Source: Fimbriimonadaceae bacterium
GTDB taxonomy: Bacteria; Armatimonadota; Fimbriimonadia; Fimbriimonadales; Fimbriimonadaceae
Assembly: GCA_026129685.1 (NCBI GenBank)
Contig: JAHCHO010000003.1
Coordinates: 124,001-188,000, forward strand
Length of the DNA stretch: 64,000 nucleotides
Reading direction: 5' to 3'
Each line of letters opens with the position of its first letter. The stretch's first letter is position 1. The notes under the pieces were generated by a model. It saw only the letters and a list, made by a program, of their open reading frames with translations, had not been told where the DNA came from and made no database searches. Positions 36,453-45,103 of the stretch are shown here, piece after piece. Made by a program: the position numbers and the translations under genes.

Positions 36453-38225
36453 ATGCGTGCGCTTGCCGGAATCCTCCTCTTCGTCGGCCTCTCGGGCGCG
36501 TTGGCGAGCCAGATGCGTCAGGAGTGGCTGAACCGCTACAACGGCCCCCTCAACGATTTCGACCAGGCGTTTGCGGTGTCGGTGGACGCGGCGGGCAACG
36601 TCGTCTCCACCGGAGGCTCGACCCAGAGCGGAACCGGGGTGGACATCGTCACCCACAAGTACAGCCGAGCGGGAACCCTCCTGTGGACCGCCCGATACGA
36701 CGGGCCGGGAGGCGTGCGCGACGTCGGGGTAGGCGTCGGCACCGATGCGGCGGGCAACGTCTATGTCCTTGGCACCTCTTACGGCGGTGCCGCCACGATC
36801 GACGACTGGGTGATCGTCAAGTACAACGCGAACGGAACCCAGCAGTGGGCCCGGCGGTACGGCGGCACCGGGAGCGATCTGGCGACCGGGCTTTACGTGG
36901 ACGCCGCTACGGGCGCCTGCTACGCGACGGGCGCGGTGGTCGGAACCGGATTCGAGAACTTCGCCGTGATCAAGGTGGCGTCCGACGGCGCCCTCGTCTG
37001 GGACTTCCAGTACGACCGAGCGGGGGGCAACGATCGAGGACTCGCCGTCCAGGCCCTGCCGAGCGGGGTGTGTTACGCCACCGGGAGCATGACGGGAAGC
37101 GGCACGAACACCGACTACGCCACCGTTCGCCTTTCCGCGACGGGTTCGTTGCTCAACATCGCCTTCTACAACGGTCCCGGGAACGGGCCGGACGAGGCCC
37201 GGGATCTGGTCCTCGATCCGAGCGGCAACGCATACGTGACCGGTTGGTCTCGGGCGGTCGGGCTGTTCGACGACATGGCGACCGTGCGCTACGGCGCCAC
37301 GCTCAACCAGGTCTGGGTCGCCCGGTACAACGGGCCGGCGAACAACGACGACTGGGCCAACGCGATCGCCCGCGATCCGGCCGGGAACATCCTGGTGACG
37401 GGCGCTTCGGTCGCGTCGGGCAGTGGCCGAGACCTGACGACGGTGCTCTATAGCGCCGCCGGGGTCCAATCCGCCGTCCAACGGTACAACGGACCCGGCA
37501 ACCAAGCGGACGAAGGAACCGACATCGCCGTCGACCCGGTGGGCAACGCCTACGCGATCGGCACGTCGGTCGGCTCCGGCACCTTCAAGGACTTCGTCCT
37601 CCTCAAGTACGCCCCGGGCCTCGTCCAGCAGTATCTGTTCCGCTACAACGGCCCCTCGTCGAGCGACGACACCCCCTGGCAGGTCGCGGTGAATGCCGGC
37701 GGCGACGTTGCCGTGACCGGCATGTCGCGCGGAGTCTCCACCTTCGACGACTACACCACCCTTCTCTACCGCCAGGACTTCCCGCTTGCGGGGTCGGTCA
37801 CCTTGGCGAGCTTCGGGGGCTCCCCCACGGGCCTCCCCGTCCGGGTCTGGCTGTCGCCCCCGGGGGGCGCCGAGCCGACTTGGTCTGGGCAGGCGACGCT
37901 CGACGCCCAGGGAAGGTTCACGCTTCCGTGCCCTTACACCGGCAAGGTGGACGTCCGGGTCAAAGTCGGCCATTGGCTCCGGCGCCGCGTCGCCGACGTG
38001 GACTTCACCACCTCGGGCGCCGCCGCGAGCTTCGCGCTGATCAACGGCGACGTGAACGACGACAACTCGGTCAACGTCGCGGACTTCGTGGCCTTGCGGT
38101 CCGCCTTCGGGAGTTCGTCAGGGTCGCCGAACTGGAATCCGGAGGCCGACCTCAACGGCAACGGCTCGGTCAACGTGACAGACTTCCTGATCCTTCGGGC
38201 GAACTTCGGCCTCTCGGGCGACTAG
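36453..38225 (+). CDS. Secreted SBBP-type beta-propeller with C-terminal dockerin
   Basis: 590 residues. After a signal peptide ([13 protein letters not shown]) come about nine copies of a 50-residue repeat with phrases such as [15 protein letters not shown] and [12 protein letters not shown], the SBBP/propeller type. The last 60 residues are a dockerin with two calcium-binding loops ([17 protein letters not shown] and [16 protein letters not shown]). Dockerins bind cohesins, but no cohesin is in the window; in this phylum they may serve as attachment modules. It is convergent with the GH51 gene, overlapping by four bases. Confidence 0.85.
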   Translation: MRALAGILLFVGLSGALASQMRQEWLNRYNGPLNDFDQAFAVSVDAAGNVVSTGGSTQSGTGVDIVTHKYSRAGTLLWTARYDGPGGVRDVGVGVGTDAAGNVYVLGTSYGGAATIDDWVIVKYNANGTQQWARRYGGTGSDLATGLYVDAATGACYATGAVVGTGFENFAVIKVASDGALVWDFQYDRAGGNDRGLAVQALPSGVCYATGSMTGSGTNTDYATVRLSATGSLLNIAFYNGPGNGPDEARDLVLDPSGNAYVTGWSRAVGLFDDMATVRYGATLNQVWVARYNGPANNDDWANAIARDPAGNILVTGASVASGSGRDLTTVLYSAAGVQSAVQRYNGPGNQADEGTDIAVDPVGNAYAIGTSVGSGTFKDFVLLKYAPGLVQQYLFRYNGPSSSDDTPWQVAVNAGGDVAVTGMSRGVSTFDDYTTLLYRQDFPLAGSVTLASFGGSPTGLPVRVWLSPPGGAEPTWSGQATLDAQGRFTLPCPYTGKVDVRVKVGHWLRRRVADVDFTTSGAAASFALINGDVNDDNSVNVADFVALRSAFGSSSGSPNWNPEADLNGNGSVNVTDFLILRANFGLSGD

Positions 38226-39697
38226 GCCAGCGTCAGGATCGCGACGGACTTGGCGGGCAGATCGGCGACGATCATGTCGTTGGACTTGCGCACCGTCGTC
38301 AACTTCGCCGGGCGCACCGCGTCCGGCTCGTCGAACGTGTTGTGCGCCGTCATTTCGCTCGCGGTCAGGACCCTCGCCTCGGCCACCCCCAGGCTCGGCA
38401 TCCCCGTTTCGATGCACACCGAGACGCCGGAGTTCGGGTCCAGGTTCGCGAGCGATACGTGGATCGCGTCCGTCCGGGTCGCCGAAGCGCTGACGGCGGG
38501 CACCGAGACGCCCCCGTGGGCGTAGTCCAGCGTCTGAACCTTCATCGGAATCACCCTCCCGCCTTGGTGGACCTTGAACATCTCGAACACCCAGTAGGTC
38601 GGCGTTCGCAACATTCGCGGCCCGTCGGTTAGGACCATCGCCTGCAGCACATTGACGGTCTGGGCGATGTTGGCCATCGTCACCCGGTCGGCGTGGCGAT
38701 GGAAGATATGGAAGTGAATCGCCGCGACAAGGGCGTCTCGTAGAGAGTTCTGCTGGAACAGGAAGCCGGGGTTCGTTCCCGGCTCGACGGCGTGCCAGGT
38801 GCCCCACTCGTCCACGACCATCCCGACGCGCTTCTCCGGGTCGTGCTTGTCCATGACCTCCGCGTGGCGTTGGATGAGGCCGTCCATACCAAGGGCCGCC
38901 TTCAGCAGGTCGATCCAGGCGGCTTCGTCGAAACGGATCGCGCTCCCGGAAGGCGGCCACTTCTGGCCCGCCAGGGTGTAGTTGTGAAGCGACAGGCCGT
39001 GCATGTGCCCTCGCGCGCGCTCCATCAGCACGTTCGTCCAGTTCGTGTCGTTCGAGTTTGCGCCGCAGGCGATGCGCTGGACGCGGTTGCCCGTGTAGTC
39101 GCGCACGAAGGTCGCGTAGCGGCGGTAGAGGTCGGCGTAGTACTCGGGCCGCATGTTGCCGCCGCACCCCCAGCTCTCGTTGCCGACCCCGAAGTAGGGC
39201 AGCTTCCAGGGCTCCTCGCGACCGTTCTTGCGGCGCAGGTCGGCCATCGGCGAGCGGGCGGAGGAGGTGATGTACTCCACCCATTCCTGCATCTCTCGCA
39301 CTTCCCCGCTGCCGACGTTGCCGCACACGTAGGCCGCGCACCCGAGTTGCTCGCACAGGTCGAAGAACTCGTGGGTGCCGAAGTGGTTGTTCTCGACGAC
39401 GCCGCCCCAGTGGGTGTTGAAGATCGCGGGCCGTCGCTCGCGGGGGCCGATGCCGTCTTTCCAGTGGTATTCGTCGGCGAAGCACCCGCCCGGCCAACGC
39501 AGGACGGGGAGATTCAGGGCCTTCAGGGCGGCGACGACGTCCTTGCGGATGCCGCGCACGTTCGGGATCGGGGAGTCCTCTCCGACCCAGAGGCCTTCGT
39601 AGATGCAGCGCCCCAGGTGCTCGGCGAAGTGTCCGTAGACGTTGGGGTTGACGACCGGGGCGGACTCGCTGGGTTCGAACTTGATCTGGGCTTGCAC
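38222..39697 (-). CDS. abfA: Alpha-L-arabinofuranosidase, GH51
   Basis: Releases arabinose from arabinan and arabinoxylan fragments. 491 residues with no signal peptide, so it acts inside the cell on imported oligosaccharides. The acid/base Glu is in [11 protein letters not shown] and the nucleophile Glu in [19 protein letters not shown] is another landmark. GTG at 39697 is preferred because GGGAGG lies six bases before it; an ATG at 39715 would add six residues and leave that site inside the gene. Confidence 0.93.
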   Translation of the reverse strand: MQAQIKFEPSESAPVVNPNVYGHFAEHLGRCIYEGLWVGEDSPIPNVRGIRKDVVAALKALNLPVLRWPGGCFADEYHWKDGIGPRERRPAIFNTHWGGVVENNHFGTHEFFDLCEQLGCAAYVCGNVGSGEVREMQEWVEYITSSARSPMADLRRKNGREEPWKLPYFGVGNESWGCGGNMRPEYYADLYRRYATFVRDYTGNRVQRIACGANSNDTNWTNVLMERARGHMHGLSLHNYTLAGQKWPPSGSAIRFDEAAWIDLLKAALGMDGLIQRHAEVMDKHDPEKRVGMVVDEWGTWHAVEPGTNPGFLFQQNSLRDALVAAIHFHIFHRHADRVTMANIAQTVNVLQAMVLTDGPRMLRTPTYWVFEMFKVHQGGRVIPMKVQTLDYAHGGVSVPAVSASATRTDAIHVSLANLDPNSGVSVCIETGMPSLGVAEARVLTASEMTAHNTFDEPDAVRPAKLTTVRKSNDMIVADLPAKSVAILTLA

Positions 39698-39759
39698 GGG
39701 AATCCTCCCATCCATTCTAGGCCGGTTGACTTGGGGGCCGCACCGACTCGGTCGTAAGG

Positions 39760-39765
39760 TAACCT
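39760..39765 (+). promoter_or_regulatory. -10-like box before the MarR gene
   Basis: TAACCT lies six bases before the ATG at 39772 with no ribosome binding site. TTGACT upstream at 39726 is too far to serve as its -35. Confidence 0.3.
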
Positions 39766-39771
39766 CACGGT

Positions 39772-40197
39772 ATGTTCGCCTCGCTCATGGTGCTGTCCCG
39801 CGTGTCGGCGGTGTACGAGTCGCTCTACCAGTGGCTCGAACCCCGCTTCGCCGAACTCGACGTCTCGATGGCGGGGTTCGAGTTGCTCAGCGCCGTCCAG
39901 GCGGCGGGGGACGGGGCGACCCAGAACGCGCTCGCCGCCCGCCTCGGCATCACCCCGCCCTCCCTGAGCGAGTCCATTCGCGGCGCGGTCGCCAAGGGCT
40001 GGATCGAGCAGGCGCCCTCCGAGACCGACCGCCGCGCCAAGCGCATCGCCCTCACCCCCTTCGGCAAGCGCCTGCTGGAAGGTTGCGTGGCGGCGATGAA
40101 GGACGCGGAAACGCGAGCCCTGCGGGGGCTGCCCAACAGCGACCTGCAACTCATCGCCGCCACCCTCCAGAAGATGGCGGCGAACCTGGCGGAGTAG
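39772..40197 (+). CDS. MarR-family transcription regulator
   Basis: 141 residues with the MarR winged helix: [20 protein letters not shown] is the recognition region and [17 protein letters not shown] the wing. Such regulators respond to small molecules. It is followed after four bases by the DNA glycosylase gene, which it may control. Confidence 0.9.
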   Translation: MFASLMVLSRVSAVYESLYQWLEPRFAELDVSMAGFELLSAVQAAGDGATQNALAARLGITPPSLSESIRGAVAKGWIEQAPSETDRRAKRIALTPFGKRLLEGCVAAMKDAETRALRGLPNSDLQLIAATLQKMAANLAE

Positions 40198-40201
40198 TCC
40201 G

Positions 40202-41113
40202 ATGCCCGAGCTTCCCGACGTCACGATCTATGTCGAAGCCCTCGCCGCCCGCACGGTGGGGGAGCCGCTGCGCGACGTCCGCGTCTTCGGACCCTCCGTC
40301 CTTCGCAGCTTCGAGCCGCCCCTGAGCGACGCGTTCGGCAAGCGGGTGGTCGGCGTACGGCGCGTCGGCAAGCGCATCGCGATCGTCCTGGAGGACGAGC
40401 TGTTTGTCGTGATCCACCTTATGGTGAGCGGGCGCCTTCTCTGGCAGGCGGGCGAACCCAAGGGTCCGCGACCGGGCGGCAAGACGACGATGGCCCTTCT
40501 GCGATTCCTCGGCGCGCACCTGATCCTGACCGAGGCGAGTACCAAGAAGCGCGCGGGACTGACCGTCGTGCGCGGGGAGGCGGGGTTGGCGGCGCTCGAC
40601 CCCGGCGGCCTGGAACCGCTGACGGCGACGCCGACCGCCTTTGCGGAAGCGCTGACCGCCGAGAACCGTACCCTCAAGCGCGCCCTGACGAACCCCCGCG
40701 CCTTCAGCGGCATCGGCAACGCGTACTCGGACGAGATCCTCCACGCCGCCCGCCTCTCCCCATTGCGCCTCACCCGGTCGCTGACCGAGGACGAGGTCGA
40801 ACGTTTGCGCCGGGCCACCGTCGTAACCCTGACCGACTGGACCGAGCGGCTGCGCCAGGAATTCGGCGGCCGCTTTCCCGGACGGGGCACGATCACCGCC
40901 TTCCGACCCGACTTCGCCGCCCACGGCAAGTACGGCCAACCGTGTCCGACCTGCGGCAAGCCGATCCAGCGCATCGTGTACGCCGAAAACGAGACCAACT
41001 ACTGCGCGGTGTGCCAGAACGAGGGCCGCCTTCTCTCCGACCGCGCGCTCTCGCGGCTGCTCAAGAGCGACTGGCCCAAAACGCTCGAGGCAATGCTGGG
41101 CGACGGGAGCTGA
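40202..41113 (+). CDS. DNA glycosylase of the Fpg/Nei family
   Basis: Base-excision repair enzyme removing oxidised bases. 303 residues. After Met removal, Pro2 and Glu3 (MPELPDVTIYVE) supply the Schiff base and acid; SGIGNAYSDEIL is the helix-two-turn-helix, and a C4 zinc finger (CPTCGKPIQ ... NYCAVCQ) closes the protein. The zinc finger lacks the usual Arg before its third Cys region, and the chain continues another 30 residues. Whether it is Fpg or Nei VIII-like cannot be settled by eye. Confidence 0.88.
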   Translation: MPELPDVTIYVEALAARTVGEPLRDVRVFGPSVLRSFEPPLSDAFGKRVVGVRRVGKRIAIVLEDELFVVIHLMVSGRLLWQAGEPKGPRPGGKTTMALLRFLGAHLILTEASTKKRAGLTVVRGEAGLAALDPGGLEPLTATPTAFAEALTAENRTLKRALTNPRAFSGIGNAYSDEILHAARLSPLRLTRSLTEDEVERLRRATVVTLTDWTERLRQEFGGRFPGRGTITAFRPDFAAHGKYGQPCPTCGKPIQRIVYAENETNYCAVCQNEGRLLSDRALSRLLKSDWPKTLEAMLGDGS

Positions 41114-41151
41114 CGCTCAGGCCGAAAGGTAGGCAATGCAGTGGGTACGCA

Positions 41152-41181
41152 CCGCCCGCCCCGGCGTTACGGGACGGGCGG
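41152..41181. repeat. Hairpin downstream of TPR gene A
   Basis: CCGCCCGCCCCG and CGGGACGGGCGG form a 12-bp stem (one G-T pair) around GCGTTA. The same hairpin follows TPR gene B at 42044-42073, 892 bases away. It may act as a terminator or processing site. Confidence 0.55.
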
Positions 41182-41190
41182 CGAACGGCG

Positions 41191-42012
41191 TTACGAGTTA
41201 CCGTCGCGGAAGGTGGGATCGAACGTGCGAATTCCTAGGAGGACACGACGCCGAATCGTCCCCGTGGCATCGGGCAACACAGACTTGAGCAAGGCCGCGC
41301 ACCAGGCAGGCGTTTCCCCGGCGTTGTGACCCGCCACGGCCAGTCCGATCGCGATGGCGGGATTCCGGGGCAAGAGCCGGTGGGCTTCGCGATAGCATTC
41401 GACCGTAAGCGGATACCGGCTCGATTCCCGCCGGGCGAGGGCGAGATACGCCGCGGCAAGTGCGTCCTCCCGGCGCAGGAGGTCGGGCAAGGTTCCCGGA
41501 CAGTCCTTGAACTGGTCGAAGTACTCGGACTGCTTGCGGATGTATCGGCGGATGTCGAGGTTGTCGGTGCCGGTCTGAAGGCAACTGATCGCGTAGATCA
41601 GAAGCGGCGGCTCGTCCCACACGGGGTGGACGACGGGCGCCAAGACCTCGCGGCACTCCGCGAACCGTTTCTGGAGGAACAGCTTCTCCGCCAGCATCCA
41701 GCGCAGGTACGGGTCGTTGTCCGACGAGCCCTGCAACGTGGCGCGCAAACGGTTCTCGGCGGCGGCGTAGTCCCGCGCTTTGAAGAACGTCTCCGATTCG
41801 GCGATTCCTCGGGCCACGAAGAGCGCCTCTTGGCTCGGACCGTCGGCGAATCCCCGGTAGTCGTTCACCATCCGTTCGACGTACTCGTGGTCGGAGCGCC
41901 GTACCTCGACCCTGCTCTTGGCGAGCCAGTCACCGGAGGGGGGCTGGGCGAGGGCGACGCTCAGGGCGGCTGCTCGCGCGATTTCGAAACAGAGACTCAC
42001 AAGGACGCACAT
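41191..42012 (-). CDS. TPR-like exported protein, copy A
   Basis: 273 residues. The N-terminus has a hydrophobic stretch (IARAAALSVALAQ) likely to be a signal peptide. Helical repeats follow (ARDYAAAENRLRATLQGSS, YLRWMLAEKLFLQKRFAECR). Residues 15 to about 180 are nearly identical to copy B; the C-terminal 95 are about half identical. The ATG at 42012 is chosen because copy B starts at the same point. It is the last gene behind copy B and the secreted protein at 42907. Confidence 0.7.
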   Translation of the reverse strand: MCVLVSLCFEIARAAALSVALAQPPSGDWLAKSRVEVRRSDHEYVERMVNDYRGFADGPSQEALFVARGIAESETFFKARDYAAAENRLRATLQGSSDNDPYLRWMLAEKLFLQKRFAECREVLAPVVHPVWDEPPLLIYAISCLQTGTDNLDIRRYIRKQSEYFDQFKDCPGTLPDLLRREDALAAAYLALARRESSRYPLTVECYREAHRLLPRNPAIAIGLAVAGHNAGETPAWCAALLKSVLPDATGTIRRRVLLGIRTFDPTFRDGNS

Positions 42013-42043
42013 AACGGACTCCCGACGACAAGGATAGGACGAA

Positions 42044-42073
42044 CCGCCCGCCCCGGCGTTACGGGGCGGGCGG
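42044..42073. repeat. Hairpin downstream of TPR gene B
   Basis: CCGCCCGCCCCG and CGGGGCGGGCGG form a perfect 12-bp stem around GCGTTA, the second copy of the hairpin at 41152. Confidence 0.55.
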
Positions 42074-42082
42074 CCAACAGGG

Positions 42083-42904
42083 CTACGAGCCGCCGTCCCG
42101 GAAGCGGGGATCATAGATTCGGATGAGCGAGACGACACGCTTCCGAAGGCGTCCCCCGGCATATGGCAGCACGGACTTAAGGACTCCGGCGCTCCAGGCG
42201 GCCGACTCCCCACCTCGGTACCCATATCCTGCGCAGACGGCCGCCACGTTGACGTTCGTCGGAAGTAGCCGGTGAGCCTCGCGAAGACACTCGACGTTGA
42301 GCGGGAAACGACTCGACTCGCGCGTCCCCAGCGCGTAGTACCCGGTGGCGATCGCGCTCTCAAGGCTCAGCACGTTAGGGAGAGTCTCCGGAAACTCGGC
42401 CAGCTGGTCGAAGCGCTCCGCCTGCTTCTTGATGTAGCGGCGGATATCGAGGTTGTCGGTACCGGTCTGCAGGCAACTGATCGCGTACATCAGGAGCGGC
42501 GGCTCGTCCCACACGGGGTGGACGACGGGCGCCAAGACCTCGCGGCACTCCGCGAACCGCTTCTGGAGGAACAGCTTCTCCGCCAGCATCCAGCGCAGGT
42601 ACGGGTCGTTGTCCGACGAGCCCTGCAACGTGGCGCGCAGGCGGTTCTCGGCGGCGGCGTAGTCCCGGGCCTTGAAGAACGTCTCCGATTCGGCGATGCC
42701 GCGCGCCACGAAGAGCGCCTCTTGGCTCGGACCGTCGGCGAATCCCCGGTAGTCGTTCACCATCCGTTCGATGTACTCGTGGTCCGAGCGCCGTACCTCG
42801 ACCCTGCTCTTGGCGAGCCAGTCACCGGACGGGGGCTGGGCGAGGGCGACGCTCAGGGCAGCGGCTCGCGCGACTTCGATCAAGTAAGTCAGAAGGTGGT
42901 TCAT
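42083..42904 (-). CDS. TPR-like exported protein, copy B
   Basis: 273 residues, same length as copy A. The start MNHLLTYLIEV leads into a signal-peptide-like stretch and the same helical repeats. The C-terminal part differs from copy A (e.g. TNVNVAAVCAGYGYRGGESA in place of RNPAIAIGLAVAGHNAGETP). It begins two bases after the stop of the large secreted protein, so the three genes probably share a transcript. Confidence 0.7.
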   Translation of the reverse strand: MNHLLTYLIEVARAAALSVALAQPPSGDWLAKSRVEVRRSDHEYIERMVNDYRGFADGPSQEALFVARGIAESETFFKARDYAAAENRLRATLQGSSDNDPYLRWMLAEKLFLQKRFAECREVLAPVVHPVWDEPPLLMYAISCLQTGTDNLDIRRYIKKQAERFDQLAEFPETLPNVLSLESAIATGYYALGTRESSRFPLNVECLREAHRLLPTNVNVAAVCAGYGYRGGESAAWSAGVLKSVLPYAGGRLRKRVVSLIRIYDPRFRDGGS

Positions 42905-42906
42905 GG

Positions 42907-44585
42907 CTACGGTGCGGGGGGAGGGGTGACGGCGCGCGTCCAAAGGGGATGCTCGGGGAACGGGATCTGGCTTGTGACGGCGGCGCTCGCGTTCGGCAGA
43001 GCCCAGACTCCGCGAGGAAAGCTGGGAAGTTGTGGTGGCGATTTGGTGGCATGGCCGCTGACCTGCCAGCGCCACTGCCTGATCGGGACGGGCTTCGAGA
43101 ATCCTGGCGCAAAGTACAGCATGTGAGTCTTGAACTCGTTTTCGAACCGAATATCGCCGGGGATCAACAGGCCCGGTGCGACGGTCCACGCGATGTTCGG
43201 GTTGTCCACGAGAACGCCGGTGAACTGACCGGTGACAGAGCTGTAGGTCGCGCCCGGACTCGGGTTCTTGGTTACCCTTTGGCCGGAGCCGGGCGGCTCG
43301 ACGTAGATATCTTTGAACGGGTAGTACCCGTCAAGCGGCCAGTCGTTGACGGGAGGGTGCGGGAACGGCGATCCGTCTTCCAGCACGATCGTGGTGTTGT
43401 CAATGAACTGCTGGACGAAGGTCCACGTCCCCATCTGGCCGCCGTTGCGACAGGCGGAGTCGTCGAGTGCGGCGCCCAAGAGGAGCCCTAACGTGGGGTC
43501 CCAGTCGGTCCCTCCGTTAGCGTTTGTCACGAACCTCCGCTTGGCCCCGAACAGAGCGATCATGTTGACGACCGCGGCATCGCCATCGGCCACCACCGCT
43601 CGCGGCGGGCCCTTCGAGACCAACTCCGGTCTGCCGATGTTCCAGGGAGCGTAGCGGTCGTGGAAGGTCGGGGCGAGGCTTGTTACGTACGCTCCCAGCG
43701 ACATCTTTCCCGAGATGCCAGACAACGTGACCTGGCATTCCACCGAGGCCGAGTCGCGCGCGGTCCGGAAGTAGAACTCCGTTGCGGCGGTGCTTCCGGG
43801 TTGGTAGGGGGTGTAGACGGCGGTGTGAATCTGCGGATTCTGGTTGGGGAGAGTCTCCGTGACCACGTAGTCCGCGAACGGTTCGCCGCCGGACACCGTC
43901 CAGGCGTAGGAGGTCGGCGAAGGGGCGCCCGCGTCGAGAACGACCTGGGCGGTCACCTTCTGGCCGATCGCCACCTTGTTGGTGGTCCCGTCTTTCCACA
44001 CCTCCCCTCCCAGCACGAGGCGGGCGGCGAAGACCTGAGCGGTGTAGTTCACCCGGCAGAAGCCGTAGTTGGGCGAGCCGGAACCGAGGGTCATCAGGGC
44101 GGCGGGCGAACAGGTCACCGTGAACGAGGGACCGGGGAGCTCCTTGATCGTCCACTTCGTCCCCTCGCACGTCCCGCCGGGGTTGTCCGGGTACTCGGTC
44201 TCGACGACCGGGCTCCCGAGGCCGTTGGCGCAAGAGCCGGCGTCGCCGTACCACTCCGCGACGGAGGTCTCTTTCAGAAGGAGGGCGGGGGGCGGTTCGG
44301 TCCCGGTGCCGGCGTCGTTCCAGACGAAGGTGGCGGTGATCGTTCCGCCGCAGGTGGCCGAACCGGGTCCGGGGTAGAAGAGAGGCGTGACGGTTCCGTA
44401 CGGACCGGTGCCGGCGTAGGAACCGGACGAACCGCCGGAGGTCCAGGTCCCGCCGGAATAGGTCACTTCGTAGCGCGGATTACCGGGGGGGGGGAGGCGA
44501 GGGCGACGGCGGCGAGGCTGAGGCACAGCGACGCGAGACCGACCAAGCGGCCGGACGGGACGGTTCCCAAAAGACGCTCAAACAT
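42907..44585 (-). pseudogene. Large secreted protein interrupted at a G10 tract
   Basis: A signal peptide (GLASLCLSLAAVALAS) starts at ATG 44585 but its frame runs into a stop soon after the homopolymer at 44485-44494. The rest, in the next frame, continues for over 500 residues (from PPGNPRYEVTYSGG) to 42907, with Ig/PKD-like beta domains (SYAWTVSGGEPFADY, QVTLSGISGKMSLGA). Eleven C instead of ten on the coding strand would join the two parts. Either a sequencing error, a mutation, or a switchable tract. Listed as pseudogene because the sequence as given is broken. Confidence 0.65.
44485..44494. repeat. Homopolymer of ten G
   Basis: Ten G in a row (ten C on the coding strand) exactly at the join between signal peptide and mature protein of the gene at 42907-44585. 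Tracts like this slip during replication. Confidence 0.8.
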
Positions 44586-44609
44586 GGACTCTACGAATCT
44601 CCGCTCTCC

Positions 44610-44615
44610 ATCCTA
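44610..44615 (-). promoter_or_regulatory. Extended -10 box of the secreted-protein gene
   Basis: TGATAGGAT on the minus strand, 25 bases before the ATG at 44585. Nearly the same sequence (TGATAGAAT) precedes the gene starting at 14991. Confidence 0.35.
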
Positions 44616-44683
44616 TCACCGATTCCGCCAATGCGCGAGCCCGACCGGCAAACGGGACCAAAGAACCGGTGCAAACCGATGGA

Positions 44684-45103
44684 CTACCCAGCCCGTAGGC
44701 CGCTCGTCACAACCAGAGAGGAAAGCGCGAACCGGCGAACGCGCAGGAACACCGTTACGTGACACGCGCCGCCAAGCCAGAGGTCGATCGTGACGCCCGA
44801 ACCGGTGGCGAACGACGTGGGGGTCACGAGTCCCAAACTTCGAAACGCTCCCGCCGCACCACCCAACCGCAAGGTCGAGACGATCTCCTCCTCTCGCGTC
44901 AGCTCGGTGAAGCCGCTCGAGGAAGGATGCGGGTAGAACAGCAACCTACCTTCGTGGTCCATCGCTTCGCAGAACGGCCATCGTCCGTCCCGGCTCCACG
45001 CCATGTTGATCGCCAAGGGCGCCAGTCTTTCCAGTAACACGAGCGCATCCGACCCGTACTCCGTCGGACACACCTCTTCCACGGAACGCAATAATCGGGT
45101 CAC
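44684..45103 (-). CDS. Unknown protein coupled to sulP
   Basis: 139 residues, mixed alpha/beta, no signal peptide and no motif recognised; the middle has CEAMDHEGRLLFYPHPSSSG. GTG at 45103 overlaps the sulP stop as GTGA, which fixes the start and implies coupling to the transporter. Function unknown. Confidence 0.65.
   Translation of the reverse strand: MTRLLRSVEEVCPTEYGSDALVLLERLAPLAINMAWSRDGRWPFCEAMDHEGRLLFYPHPSSSGFTELTREEEIVSTLRLGGAAGAFRSLGLVTPTSFATGSGVTIDLWLGGACHVTVFLRVRRFALSSLVVTSGLRAG

Larger units (their letters stand above)
41152..42904 (-). repeat. Tandem duplication of 892 bases
   Basis: Two units, 41152-42012 and 42044-42904, each made of the hairpin and a TPR-like gene, match at a constant 892-base offset with no gaps. 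The stretch 41530-41960 is about 98 percent identical to its partner by eye, while the 3' parts of the genes have diverged strongly. This mosaic points to recent gene conversion or exchange of the first half. Confidence 0.75.

Noticed and set aside
35577-37973. One long minus-strand frame covering lipoprotein and upstream sequence
   Set aside because: Only the part from the lipobox-bearing ATG at 36389 is real; the rest is antisense of the propeller/dockerin gene.
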